Of a stretch of 64,000 bases of DNA, positions 33,078-41,802 are shown in pieces. The stretch's first letter is position 1. Each line of letters opens with the position of its first letter. The notes under the pieces were generated by a model. That model made no database searches. It had not been told where the DNA came from and was given only the letters and a program-made list of their open reading frames with translations. The stretch is from contig JAUNUQ010000009.1 of the NCBI GenBank assembly GCA_030538075.1, forward strand, positions 1 through 64,000, given 5' to 3'. The position numbers and the translations under genes were made by a program. Origin of the DNA: Tissierellia bacterium (GTDB lineage: Bacteria > Bacillota > Clostridia > Tissierellales > Peptoniphilaceae).

Positions 33078-33662
33078 TTGAATTCACTTAAAGAAGGCCT
33101 TTGGCTCCTCTGGAGAAAATACCAACCCTCCATCCGAATGGTGCTGCTGTTATTGGTGCTCGTCTTTGTCGCCGTACAGTTTATCAATACTGTTACGAAA
33201 AAGGCGGTGCTGACGGTGTTGATCGTGAACCCAAAGACCATAGAGACAGAGGCGCTTCGGCGGGATGTCGAAATCTATTTGGACGAAAAAGACCCCAAAC
33301 ACTATGTCCAGATCAATACCGCAATGCTACCAGAGGGGTCCGATTTTCAAACGACGCCTGCGATCAATGCGATGGTGGCATCCAATTCGGTGGATGTGAT
33401 CATCGCTCCAGAGGCAGTTCACGAGATCCTGGAAGGGGAAGGACTGTATTTGCAGATAGATGGACTCTTTTCGGACCTGCCCATTGACGCTGTAAAACGA
33501 ATCAACCCCCATAGACTGGACCTGAACGGCAGTACTATGATGAATGCCTATCAATTGTTAACAGAGGATAATGCCTATCTATCCGTACTTCGATCGAGTG
33601 AAAATCTCGAAGAGGTCAAGGGCTTTATCCAACTTATTACTGGTTACTCCCCCTATAAGTAA
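33078..33662 (+). CDS. Unrecognised single-pass membrane protein
   Basis: A 194-residue protein with a basic N-terminus and one membrane segment (about 20-37), followed by a globular outside domain of about 150 residues. The domain shows a weak likeness to a binding-protein lobe (NSVDVIIAPEAVHEILEGEG), but no family is recognised. The probable TTG start has AGAGGA eight bases before it. It is the last gene before a strong terminator and so shares the transcript of the nucleoside enzymes; it may be an accessory of a transporter. Confidence 0.6.
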   Translation: MNSLKEGLWLLWRKYQPSIRMVLLLLVLVFVAVQFINTVTKKAVLTVLIVNPKTIETEALRRDVEIYLDEKDPKHYVQINTAMLPEGSDFQTTPAINAMVASNSVDVIIAPEAVHEILEGEGLYLQIDGLFSDLPIDAVKRINPHRLDLNGSTMMNAYQLLTEDNAYLSVLRSSENLEEVKGFIQLITGYSPYK

Positions 33663-33701
33663 CATAGAGTGATGCTCTTATTTCCCCAAGGCAATCACGA
33701 A

Positions 33702-33744
33702 AAACCCCTCCCTCTCAGATGGCACTGAAAGGGAGGGGTTTTTT
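33702..33744. terminator. Strong bidirectional terminator
   Basis: AAACCCCTCCCT (33702-33713) pairs perfectly with AGGGAGGGGTTT (33730-33741) and is followed by more T on the plus strand, with A run on the left. It ends the nucleoside operon and the converging second importer operon. A second hairpin, GGAGCCC with GGGCTCC, lies at 33755-33773. Confidence 0.88.
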
Positions 33745-33798
33745 ATGGAGAAAGGGAGCCCCTAGCGGGCTCCAAGCATAGGGAGTATGAAGAATACT

Positions 33799-35175
33799 CT
33801 AGTTGTTGATGATTTGTTGGCATTTCTCAGCATAGGTGCTGAGCAGGGTATCAATATCGGCATTTGGATCGATGACGAACTCAGTCAACATATCCGTGAC
33901 GGCAGTCAATACTTCAGGGCTCTTTTCCGTGTTCGGACGTTTCTGAATGAAATCCAGCTGGCTCAGAGATACTTCATATTGGGCCTTTTCTGCAAATAGC
34001 TTCTGAAGGGCTTCTGTCTCAACAGCTGCCTTCGTCGTCGGCGCATAGCCAGTCTTCTCTACAACATAGGCCACATTTTCTGGTTGGGATGCAAATTTCA
34101 AGAAATCGATGGCGGCCTGTGTCTCCTCTTCTGACTTGTTTGCAACTACGACTAAGTTTGCACCGCCAGTGGGCACTGCCTGGGTTCCACCTTCGGGAAT
34201 GGGCATTGCAGCTGTTGCCAGCTCAAATCCATTCTCCTCAGCGACTCCCAAGAAGTAGCTGATGTCTGCAATTGTAGATACCAACATGGGGGTAGCGCCT
34301 GCTGCAAAGTCCGCCTTTGATAGGTTTCCGGCATCTGTACCAGTTAGGAAATTACAGTATCCATTGGATTGAAGTTCTCTCCAATATTCCAATACCTTCT
34401 TGCCAGCTTCATTGTTAAAGTTCACATCGGTTTCGTCTTCGTTGAAGATCGATGCGCCGGATTGGTTCAAGTAGCTTTCAAAATACCATTGGTTCACAAC
34501 GGACATGGTGAGGGCGGGCTTGGATTGCTCTTGGAATTTTTTACCGATTTCAATGACATCTTCCCAGGTCTTTGGACCAGTGGGATCTAAACCGGCTTCT
34601 TCAAGCATCGTCGCGTTGATCATCAGAATCGGTGAAGAACGCATGTAGGGGATTCCATAGAGCTTACCATCGACGATTGAGTTTTCCAATAGTCGGGGGA
34701 AGAAGCTCTCTTGGTCAATTCCGCCTGCACTGATATCTGCGATCATGCCAGCTTTTTGTAGCATTTGGATGTTCTGTGGTTCGATGACTGCCACTCCAGG
34801 TGCATTATTTGCAGCCATTGCAGCTTGAAGTTTCGACTGTACATCCTTGTAGGAGCCTTGGTGCTCTGCGATGACTTCGTATTTGTCTTGGGACTCGTTG
34901 AACATTTTTGCCATTTCTTCATTGGCTTCTGCGATGGTATCCGTCCAAGCATACCAGAATTGGATCTGCACTCGGTCACCACCAGCAGGTGTAGCTGCCT
35001 CTTCTGTCTTCTCTTCTTCGGTTGCCGCCTCGGTTACAGCAGCTTCCGTTTGTGCTGCCTCGGTGGTAGCCTTCTCTTCCTCGGTCGTTGTCGTGCCGCC
35101 GCCAGAACATGCTACTAGCATCAGGGATAGGGCGAGGAGCAGGGACCAAAGCCTCTTGCTTTTGAATTGTTTCAT
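33799..35175 (-). CDS. CUT1 ABC importer substrate-binding lipoprotein (second system)
   Basis: A 458-residue lipoprotein: signal peptide, lipobox LVAC (Cys23), a Thr/Glu/Ala-rich linker of about 50 residues, then the family 1 solute-binding fold (IQFWYAWTD, GVAVIEPQNIQML, LYGIPYMRSSPILMINATML). The form resembles UgpB glycerol-3-phosphate/glycerophosphodiester and sugar binders. The ATG with AAGGAGAG upstream was chosen over an ATG 20 codons earlier that would spoil the signal peptide. It is the last gene of its operon. Confidence 0.92.
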   Translation of the reverse strand: MKQFKSKRLWSLLLALSLMLVACSGGGTTTTEEEKATTEAAQTEAAVTEAATEEEKTEEAATPAGGDRVQIQFWYAWTDTIAEANEEMAKMFNESQDKYEVIAEHQGSYKDVQSKLQAAMAANNAPGVAVIEPQNIQMLQKAGMIADISAGGIDQESFFPRLLENSIVDGKLYGIPYMRSSPILMINATMLEEAGLDPTGPKTWEDVIEIGKKFQEQSKPALTMSVVNQWYFESYLNQSGASIFNEDETDVNFNNEAGKKVLEYWRELQSNGYCNFLTGTDAGNLSKADFAAGATPMLVSTIADISYFLGVAEENGFELATAAMPIPEGGTQAVPTGGANLVVVANKSEEETQAAIDFLKFASQPENVAYVVEKTGYAPTTKAAVETEALQKLFAEKAQYEVSLSQLDFIQKRPNTEKSPEVLTAVTDMLTEFVIDPNADIDTLLSTYAEKCQQIINN

Positions 35176-35206
35176 TTTTTCTCTCCTTTTATTTTTGATT
35201 TTGAAA

Positions 35207-36037
35207 CTACTTATCTTCAGTGGACACAAATCCATTGATGATCTTCTTTTGAGCGATGATATACAGGATCAAGATAGGTGCAACTAGGATGATATTTCCC
35301 GCCATTACGATATTCCAGGCAGTGGCACCCTCCGTCTGCGCAATATTTGCGACGCCAACGGACAGTGGGCGCATCGAAGCTTGGGTTGTCATAACCATGG
35401 GCCAAAAATAGTCGTTCCAGCGACTGATAAAGGTCAGTAGCATGACTGTGATGATGGTCGGTTTTGCTATCGGCAGCATAATCTTTCGAAGGATTGTCCA
35501 CTCATCTGCGTTATCCAATCGAGCCGCCGATAATATGCTATCAGGGATGCTCATAAAGGTCTGCCGGAGCATAAACACTCCAAAGGCACTGGAAGCAAAG
35601 GGTACGATCAAGCTGGCATAGTGGTTAATCCATCCGAATTTGCTAAAGAGCAGATACAGGGGGATAAATACCAATTGCATTGGAATCATCAAGGTGATCA
35701 GGACGACGCCAAAGAAGAAGTCCCTTCCCGCAAAGCGATACTTTGCAAAGGCATAGGCCGCCGGTACGATAAAGAGCGCTTGAAGTACCATGGTTGCGAG
35801 GGTTACGATGATGCTATTCTTAAAATACTGTAAAAATGGTCCAGATGTCCATGCATCAGCGAAGTTTTTCAGTTGAATCTCGCTTGGGATGAAAACGGGT
35901 GGGAATGTAATCGTCTCGCCTGGGGTTTTCAAGGAGGTGATGACCATCCACAAAAAGGGGAGTATGAAAGTCCCGGTTATCAGCAATAAGGCCAAAATCT
36001 CAAGGATTCTCTTCACAGGTGAATATGTTTTTTTCAC
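35207..36037 (-). CDS. CUT1 ABC importer permease (MalG/UgpE-like, second system)
   Basis: A 276-residue membrane protein with about six segments and an EAA-type loop SAARLDNADEWTILRKIMLP (near 180-200), where the usual EAA reads SAA. The start is GTG with AAGGAGG nine bases before it. It lies between the MalF-like gene and the lipoprotein gene, with a 31-base gap to the latter. Confidence 0.9.
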   Translation of the reverse strand: MKKTYSPVKRILEILALLLITGTFILPFLWMVITSLKTPGETITFPPVFIPSEIQLKNFADAWTSGPFLQYFKNSIIVTLATMVLQALFIVPAAYAFAKYRFAGRDFFFGVVLITLMIPMQLVFIPLYLLFSKFGWINHYASLIVPFASSAFGVFMLRQTFMSIPDSILSAARLDNADEWTILRKIMLPIAKPTIITVMLLTFISRWNDYFWPMVMTTQASMRPLSVGVANIAQTEGATAWNIVMAGNIILVAPILILYIIAQKKIINGFVSTEDK

Positions 36038-36047
36038 GGTAGCCTCC

Positions 36048-36965
36048 TTAAGAATAGTGAACTTTTTTGTTTAGTACTTTAAAATAGATAAAGGTCAATA
36101 GTCCTAGGACGACCAAGAGGATCACCCCTGCTGCTGAGGCGTAGCCCATCTTAAAGTAGCTAAATCCGTTCTGATAGATATAATAAACCAGTGAATTTGT
36201 CGAATTCAGTGGTCCTCCCTGCGTCATGATAGAGACAGTGTCAAACACCTGGAAATTCATTAGGGTGTTCATGACTACTAGGAAGAAGATGGTCGGGCTG
36301 ATCATCGGTAGGATGATCTTAAACAAAAGTCGATGCTTCGGCGCATTATCGAGCTTTGCGGCGTTCAGTACATTCTTTGGAATCCCCTGGAGTGCAGAGA
36401 TCAGGATCAGCGTATCGTAGCCGATCAGTTTCCAAACTCCGATGATGATCAAAGAAGGTAGCGCCGTCTGTGGTGATTTCAGCCACTGCAATTTATCGAT
36501 CCCCACCAGACTCAAAATCCAGTTTAAGACTCCGTAGTTGGGCTCCATCAGCCACAGCCAAATAAAGGAAATGGAGACCCAGGAGGTGATGTGAGGGCTG
36601 AATATCGCCGCCTGCGTAAAGTTAAACCGATGGCCCTTTTGATTTAGGAATAGGGCAAACAGCAAGGACAAAGATATGGTCAGGACCACGGTCGAACCGG
36701 TGTAGATAAAAGTATTTGACATGACCTTGATAAAATCGGGATTGGAGAACAGAGAAGAGAAGTTCTTTAGGCCGATGAACTCCTTATCTGGACTGATAAA
36801 GTTCCAATCGTGAAAGCTCAGATAGATCATGTAAAATATCGGATAAATATAGCAGACGGCAAAGACCAATATGCTCGGTGCGATCATGAGATAGGGGAGT
36901 ATCCCTCTGCCCTTTAAGATTCCAGAGACAGAAGGACTCTTTCCCTTTTGGCTTAATTGGGTCAT
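36048..36965 (-). CDS. CUT1 ABC importer permease (MalF/UgpA-like, second system)
   Basis: A 305-residue membrane protein with about six segments and the loop NAAKLDNAPKHRLLFKIILP (near 205-225). The N-terminus has a basic cytoplasmic tail. The ATG overlaps the stop of the ATPase gene by one base (TAATG), so translation is coupled. Confidence 0.9.
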   Translation of the reverse strand: MTQLSQKGKSPSVSGILKGRGILPYLMIAPSILVFAVCYIYPIFYMIYLSFHDWNFISPDKEFIGLKNFSSLFSNPDFIKVMSNTFIYTGSTVVLTISLSLLFALFLNQKGHRFNFTQAAIFSPHITSWVSISFIWLWLMEPNYGVLNWILSLVGIDKLQWLKSPQTALPSLIIIGVWKLIGYDTLILISALQGIPKNVLNAAKLDNAPKHRLLFKIILPMISPTIFFLVVMNTLMNFQVFDTVSIMTQGGPLNSTNSLVYYIYQNGFSYFKMGYASAAGVILLVVLGLLTFIYFKVLNKKVHYS

Positions 36966-37990
36966 TACAGACTCCTTTCCCAGGCGTAATCCCGTTCATC
37001 CTTCCCATCAAAGGCAAATACATGCTTCTTTAGTGCACTCAAGCGCACGGTATCCCCTACTTCATAATCAAATTGAGAATGGGACTTGACGCTCAAGGTC
37101 TGGTCTTCAAATTTGAGGGTATAGATGACCTCCGCCCCAAGGTTTTCTTTGGAGAGGATTTCCGAGTCGAATTGGAAGGCCTCTTCTCCAGGGGGGCTGT
37201 CGATCATCAGTCTCTCAGGTCGTACGCCAATCGTACCCGAATAGTTCATCAGGGATCCATTGAGGAAATTCATGGATGGAGTTCCGATAAAACCAGCGGT
37301 GAAGAGATTGGGTGGGTCGTTGTAGACCTCTTGGGGATTTCCTGCGGCCATGATCTTGCCCTTATCAAAGAGGACGATCAAGGTGCCCATGGACATCGCC
37401 TCAACTTGGTCATGGGTCACATAGACAAAGGTCGTACCCAATCTTTGATGCAATTGGATCAGCTCTTGCCGCATTTGGGCTCGGAGCTTGGCATCCAGGT
37501 TCGAAAGGGGCTCATCCAATAGAAAGGCATCCGGTTCTTTGACCAGCGCTCTGGCTAAGGCGACGCGCTGACGCTGCCCACCGGAGAGCTGTGCCGGTCT
37601 TTTTTTACTGAACTCCTGTAGGCCAACGGTCTCGATGACTTCAGTGATCCTCTCTTTTCGCACGTTTTCGGGGACTTTGTTGTTGATCAGTCCAAATTCG
37701 ATATTGTCCCAGACCGTCATCGTGGGATACAGAGCATAGTTCTGAAAGACCATGGCAATATTTCGCTCGCCAGGCTCTACTCCCTTCATGGATCTGCCAC
37801 TAATCGTGATATCTCCCGAACTGGGATGTTCTAGTCCTGCAATCATATTCAGCGTAGTCGATTTACCACAGCCGGACGGTCCTACCAATACAGTAAAAGA
37901 CCCATCTGGTATGGTCAGATCGAGCCCTTCGATCACGTTGATCTTTTTATCATAAGACATCGTGATGCCGTTGAGTTGAATTTCTCCCAT
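36965..37990 (-). CDS. CUT1 ABC importer ATPase (UgpC/MsmK-like, second system)
   Basis: A 341-residue ATPase with Walker A GPSGCGKST (near 37-45), signature LSGGQRQRV, Walker B DEPLSNLD and a C-terminal TOBE domain. Unlike the first importer, this one has its own ATPase inside the operon. The start follows AGGAGG ten bases after the phosphodiesterase stop. The C-terminal domain (about 235-341) is shorter than in the first system's ATPase. Confidence 0.92.
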   Translation of the reverse strand: MGEIQLNGITMSYDKKINVIEGLDLTIPDGSFTVLVGPSGCGKSTTLNMIAGLEHPSSGDITISGRSMKGVEPGERNIAMVFQNYALYPTMTVWDNIEFGLINNKVPENVRKERITEVIETVGLQEFSKKRPAQLSGGQRQRVALARALVKEPDAFLLDEPLSNLDAKLRAQMRQELIQLHQRLGTTFVYVTHDQVEAMSMGTLIVLFDKGKIMAAGNPQEVYNDPPNLFTAGFIGTPSMNFLNGSLMNYSGTIGVRPERLMIDSPPGEEAFQFDSEILSKENLGAEVIYTLKFEDQTLSVKSHSQFDYEVGDTVRLSALKKHVFAFDGKDERDYAWERSL

Positions 37991-38000
37991 GTCGCCTCCT

Positions 38001-39275
38001 TTATAGTCGCAGAAGTTCCGTCATAACTCTTCCCTCTGCATAGGGTAGTGTTAGGTTGAGCAGATGAGCAAAGGTTGGAGCTTCATCGAGGATGCTATGC
38101 TCCGTATCATAGATTCCATTCTGGAAACTTGGTCCAACCCCTACAAAAACAGGTTGTATACCCAACTCGGGCAGATGGCCATGACCTGTGGAGGCATATT
38201 CGAAGTCCGGATCACCCATGACGCGAAGAATTCTGCCTTTGGCTCCGTTTTTAAAAGCCGTTCCCGTATCGCTGATCAGACAGTAAGAAAAATCGCCATC
38301 TAGATCAAATAGCTCACGGCATTCTTCGAGGGTATATAGATGATCAACCCCGAAGCGTGGCTCGCTCAGATACTGATAGAGCTGCTTTTCTAAGGCATCT
38401 TTGAACTCTGCGTCCTCGGAATTGCTGAGATTGACGAAGGCAGCAAGCCCTGCTCCTGAGATATAAGCCCCATAATCTTCGGTGCCTTCACGATAGAGCC
38501 CATGCTCTCTCAGATCAACATTTAAATTGAGCTGCCGATATACCTTTCTATGGCCATGATCACTTATCAAGACGAGGTTGTATTCCCCATCGCTATATTT
38601 CTGGTCAAGCAGTTGAATGATCTGCCCCAGATACTGATCAATGCGCCCGATGCTCTTGGTCACCTGATCACTGAACAGGCCGCTCTTATGCCGTGAAATA
38701 TCCACACAGGATAGATGCAGGAAGAGTAGGTCCACCTCCTCGTTTTCAAGGACATCTAGAGTCAGTGCGACACCCAGATCATCAAATAGAGGTTGATTGT
38801 TCCATTCAATGTGATGAAGGTTTTTCTTCAGATATTTTTCGGTCATGATGGGAGAGGAGTTCGCCCCCAATACTTCAAAGGCATCGCTTTTTCCCTCCTT
38901 GACCCATATTTCTGGAACGAGGTAGTCCGCAGGCGCGTTTGCCGTGACCGGCCACATGAAAATTCCCGTCTTCAGACCGGCCTGCCTTGCTACGTCTAGG
39001 ATGGTCTGCGTTTGAATGGCGTCATAGTTCCAAATCCAGTCTGGGGAATCCTTGCTGCAGTCGAATATTTCATTGTTTATCACGCCATGCTTTGCAATGG
39101 AATTACCAGTCAATTGGCTGACGTGACAGGGATAGGTAAGGGTTGGAAAAATGGACTTGATCTTGGGTAAGATCGCCGCATTTTGTAATAGTTTGTCCAG
39201 AGTTGGAAACTGCCTCGCGATGCGCAAATCCTCTGTAACCATCGCATCGATCGAAACTACGATTAACGGGTGCAT
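38001..39275 (-). CDS. Cytoplasmic type I phosphodiesterase/nucleotide pyrophosphatase-family enzyme
   Basis: A 424-residue member of the alkaline-phosphatase superfamily. Metal-binding motifs: VVSIDAM (Asp), PTLTYPCHVSQLTG with the Thr nucleophile, LLFLHLSCVD, VLISDHGHR and STGHGHLPE. The family splits phosphodiesters such as NAD, ADP-ribose, dinucleotides or glycerophosphodiesters. There is no signal peptide, so it acts on imported substrate; it is the first gene of the importer operon. The ATG with AGGAGG was chosen over an earlier ATG. The substrate is inferred only as a phosphodiester or pyrophosphate. Confidence 0.85.
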   Translation of the reverse strand: MHPLIVVSIDAMVTEDLRIARQFPTLDKLLQNAAILPKIKSIFPTLTYPCHVSQLTGNSIAKHGVINNEIFDCSKDSPDWIWNYDAIQTQTILDVARQAGLKTGIFMWPVTANAPADYLVPEIWVKEGKSDAFEVLGANSSPIMTEKYLKKNLHHIEWNNQPLFDDLGVALTLDVLENEEVDLLFLHLSCVDISRHKSGLFSDQVTKSIGRIDQYLGQIIQLLDQKYSDGEYNLVLISDHGHRKVYRQLNLNVDLREHGLYREGTEDYGAYISGAGLAAFVNLSNSEDAEFKDALEKQLYQYLSEPRFGVDHLYTLEECRELFDLDGDFSYCLISDTGTAFKNGAKGRILRVMGDPDFEYASTGHGHLPELGIQPVFVGVGPSFQNGIYDTEHSILDEAPTFAHLLNLTLPYAEGRVMTELLRL

Positions 39276-39290
39276 AAAACCTCCTAGCAT

Positions 39291-39370
39291 GTATTATATA
39301 TAATACAAGTATACCCGAATCCCGTATGATTTGTAAATAGTTGATATGAATACAATGTAATTTCATTGTA
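39291..39370 (-). promoter_or_regulatory. Promoter and palindromes of the second importer operon
   Basis: On the minus strand TTTACA (plus 39332-39337), 18 bases, TATACT (plus 39308-39313). A perfect 16-base palindrome GTATTATATATAATAC (39291-39306) covers the predicted start of transcription, the right place for a GntR repressor. A second inverted repeat, TACAATG-N6-CATTGTA (39351-39370), lies just upstream of the -35 box. Confidence 0.6.
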
Positions 39371-39462
39371 AAACTTGAGATAAGATTGGGTCAAAGTCTG
39401 GTGAACATAAAATGTTTAGCATATTTCCTGGTTTTATTGTATGATACCATAGAACGGAACCG

Positions 39463-39477
39463 TCTCTATATTAGAGA
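39463..39477 (+). promoter_or_regulatory. Short inverted repeat before the GntR gene
   Basis: TCTCTA-TAT-TAGAGA, 25 bases before the GntR start codon, possibly an autoregulatory site. A candidate -10, TATGAT, stands at 39440-39445 without a good -35. Confidence 0.35.
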
Positions 39478-39501
39478 TAAATACATTTAGATGGAGTTAT
39501 T

Positions 39502-40287
39502 ATGACGAGACGAGAGAAAATGAATGAGCCCATCTTACAGAATGGGTCAACCAATAAAATAAATAAGAGTTCACCAATGCCGATATATTACCAGGTCTAC
39601 GAGCTGATCAAAGAGGACATATTGGCCAAGGGTTTACAGGAAGGGGATAAGCTCCCTTCTGAGTCAGAATATCTTCAAGTTTTCGGCATAAGCAGAGTCA
39701 CCCTCCGAAAATCCTTAGAACTATTGGAAAAAGAGCGGATTATCACCCGAGCCCAGGGGAGAGGCAGTTTTATCCATAAACTCGAGCAGCCGATCATTCA
39801 CGACTTCAGTTTGCCAACGACGCAAAATCGTAGGATGCACCAGAGGAATATCGAATTTGATCGCAAAATGGTATCTCTATTTAAGATGCAGCCCTCAGAA
39901 AAAATCCAATCTCTATTGAAAATGGGCGACGAGGAGCATGTATACTATTTGGGAAGAATTTTTTATTATGATGATCGCCCGATCAGCTTCAACGAATCGT
40001 GGATGAGGGGAGTATTCATCCCTGATTTTGATCAAGTTTTTCAAAAGCCCTACAATCTGACCGAAACCCTAGATGAGCAATATGATATCGAAGTCAATCG
40101 CATTGAGAACACCATTTCTGCCGCACTTCCAACAGAAGAGGAGATTGAGCATCTCAGCATAGACTACAGCACACCCTTAATTGTATTGACCTCATTGAGT
40201 CTCATCCACGACGGTCAGCCCTTTGAGTACTCGAGAACCTCTTGGATCAGCTCTAGAATGCGGTTTCTTATCAGTTCCGATAATTGA
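39502..40287 (+). CDS. GntR-family regulator with UTRA effector domain (HutC subfamily)
   Basis: A 261-residue regulator. A winged helix (about 27-95; KLPSESEYLQVFGISRVTLRKSLELL and GRGSF) is followed by a UTRA ligand-binding domain (about 115-258). The HutC subfamily responds to small metabolites such as sugars, phosphorylated sugars or urocanate. It is divergent from the phosphodiesterase-importer operon and so is its likely repressor. GGAG precedes the ATG by six bases. An N-terminal tail of about 25 residues precedes the helix-turn-helix. Confidence 0.92.
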   Translation: MTRREKMNEPILQNGSTNKINKSSPMPIYYQVYELIKEDILAKGLQEGDKLPSESEYLQVFGISRVTLRKSLELLEKERIITRAQGRGSFIHKLEQPIIHDFSLPTTQNRRMHQRNIEFDRKMVSLFKMQPSEKIQSLLKMGDEEHVYYLGRIFYYDDRPISFNESWMRGVFIPDFDQVFQKPYNLTETLDEQYDIEVNRIENTISAALPTEEEIEHLSIDYSTPLIVLTSLSLIHDGQPFEYSRTSWISSRMRFLISSDN

Positions 40288-40342
40288 TGGATCAGACTCG
40301 AACAGAATCTTTGTTTAAATCAATTCGATACGCAGAGGGCTG

Positions 40343-40379
40343 GGGATTCTATGAGCTTTGGCTATGGGCATAGAATCCC
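40343..40379 (+). terminator. Hairpin after the GntR gene
   Basis: GGGATTCTATG (40343-40353) pairs perfectly with CATAGAATCCC (40369-40379). The T run is weak (TCCACCCCCAATTTT), so termination may be partial. Confidence 0.55.
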
Positions 40380-40442
40380 TCCACCCCCAATTTTACCAAT
40401 CTAATTTCGATTTTCAAAAAAATTTAGCAATCGATGTTTAAG

Positions 40443-40475
40443 TAACTGGTTAGCGGGTAAAATATAACTAGTTAG
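40443..40475 (+). promoter_or_regulatory. MarR promoter with two TAACT-N-GTTA operators
   Basis: TAACTGGTTAG (40443-40453) and TAACTAGTTAG (40465-40475) flank a -10 box TAAAAT (40458-40463); a weak -35 TGTTTA lies at 40435-40440. The second site is a perfect ten-base palindrome (TAACTAGTTA). Their distance is 22 bases, two helical turns. This is a typical layout for MarR autorepression. Confidence 0.65.
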
Positions 40476-40510
40476 TGATAAAGACTCTGACGAGGATTCA
40501 ATGGAAGGTG

Positions 40511-40966
40511 ATGATAGTGGTCACTTATGGAGCAAAAAGTGATTTGAATCTCAAACTCTGGGTGAAGCTCAGTCGATTGAATATGGAGATCAGCAGAGAA
40601 CTCCTAAAGGTCTTTAAGAGCCACGGGCTCTCCACAGCGCAATTTGCTGTATTAGAGGTCCTTTACCATAAAGGAGAGCTATCTATAGGTGAAATCATTG
40701 AAAAAATCCTGATCTCAGGTGGCAATATCACCGTGGTCGTCACCAATTTAGAGAAGAAGGGTCTCTTAGAACAGAGACCGGATGAGCTGGACGCCAGAAG
40801 AAAGAGAGTTAAAATCACGAAAGCAGGTGCGGAGTTACTAGAGATCGTGTTTCAAGATCATCTGGATACACTCAACCAATTGCTGGACTATTATGAAGAC
40901 ATTGAAAAAGAAGAACTGATTTATCTGCTAGGGCAGATCAAAGAGAGGAGAGAAAAAACACAATGA
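40511..40966 (+). CDS. MarR-family transcriptional regulator
   Basis: A winged-helix regulator of about 151 residues: LSTAQFAVLEVLYHKGELSIGEI and the recognition helix SGGNITVVVTNLEKKGLLEQ, followed by the wing DELDARRKRVKITKAG. It is close in type to regulators that sense quinones or electrophiles (MhqR, YkvE). The exact start is uncertain: ATG 40511 is only two bases from GGAAGG, whereas GTG 40517, two codons later, has ideal spacing. It overlaps the pirin gene by four bases. Confidence 0.88.
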   Translation: MIVVTYGAKSDLNLKLWVKLSRLNMEISRELLKVFKSHGLSTAQFAVLEVLYHKGELSIGEIIEKILISGGNITVVVTNLEKKGLLEQRPDELDARRKRVKITKAGAELLEIVFQDHLDTLNQLLDYYEDIEKEELIYLLGQIKERREKTQ

Positions 40967-41787
40967 CAAATGGAGTACGTGAAGTCGTACGAGGCGTGCC
41001 CGCTAGGGACGGCGCAGGTGTGCATCTGACTAGAGTACTAGGTCGAGACACCGTAGAATCCTTTGACCCCTTTCTAATGCTGGATTCCTTTGATTCGAGA
41101 GATCCAGAAGACTATATCAAGGGGTTTCCAATGCATCCTCATCGAGGCATTGAGACCTTGACCTACTTGGTCAAGGGGGAAATGGAGCATAGGGACAGCT
41201 TGGGGAACAGTGGTGTCATTCGAGATGGCGGCGCACAATGGATGACTGCAGGATCTGGAATCCTACATGAAGAGATGCCAAAGGCAGCAGAGCGTATGTT
41301 GGGAATCCAGTTATGGATAAATTTGCCCTCTGGGGAAAAAATGGCAGAACCTGAGTATTTCGACATCACAGAAGAGATGACAGGTGTGGCAGAATTGGAA
41401 AATGGAAGCGTCCGCGTAGTGGCAGGGGAATTCAATGGCGTGACAGGCGTCAAGCCAAGACATCTGCAAGTCACTTTCCTGGATATTGGATTGGAGAGTG
41501 GCAGCATAGAGATCCCCAAGAAACCGGGCGAGACAAGCTTTTTATTCCTATTGGAAGCCGATGCCATCGTAGATGGAGTGAACTATCAAGAGAAGAGTGC
41601 GCTACTCTTGGGAGATGGAGATTCTATAAAGTTAGATGCCTCCAATGACCCTGTGAGAGCCCTCTTTATCCAAGGACCACCCCTTCGGGAGGGCATTGCC
41701 TGGGGAGGACCCATTGTAATGAACACTCCAAAGGAATTGCAGCAGGCTTATTTAGATCTTAGAAACAACGAATTCATTAGACATTAA
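40963..41787 (+). CDS. Pirin-family protein
   Basis: A 274-residue bicupin protein of the pirin family. Iron ligands are seen in HPHRGIET (two His near 58-60) and GILHEE (His and Glu near 102-104). Some bacterial pirins are quercetinases, others bind regulators; the role here is unknown. Co-transcription with MarR (ATGA overlap) and a WrbA-like gene suggests defence against quinones or related aromatics. Confidence 0.93.
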   Translation: MTNGVREVVRGVPARDGAGVHLTRVLGRDTVESFDPFLMLDSFDSRDPEDYIKGFPMHPHRGIETLTYLVKGEMEHRDSLGNSGVIRDGGAQWMTAGSGILHEEMPKAAERMLGIQLWINLPSGEKMAEPEYFDITEEMTGVAELENGSVRVVAGEFNGVTGVKPRHLQVTFLDIGLESGSIEIPKKPGETSFLFLLEADAIVDGVNYQEKSALLLGDGDSIKLDASNDPVRALFIQGPPLREGIAWGGPIVMNTPKELQQAYLDLRNNEFIRH

Positions 41788-41802
41788 TTAGGAGGAATCA
41801 TC

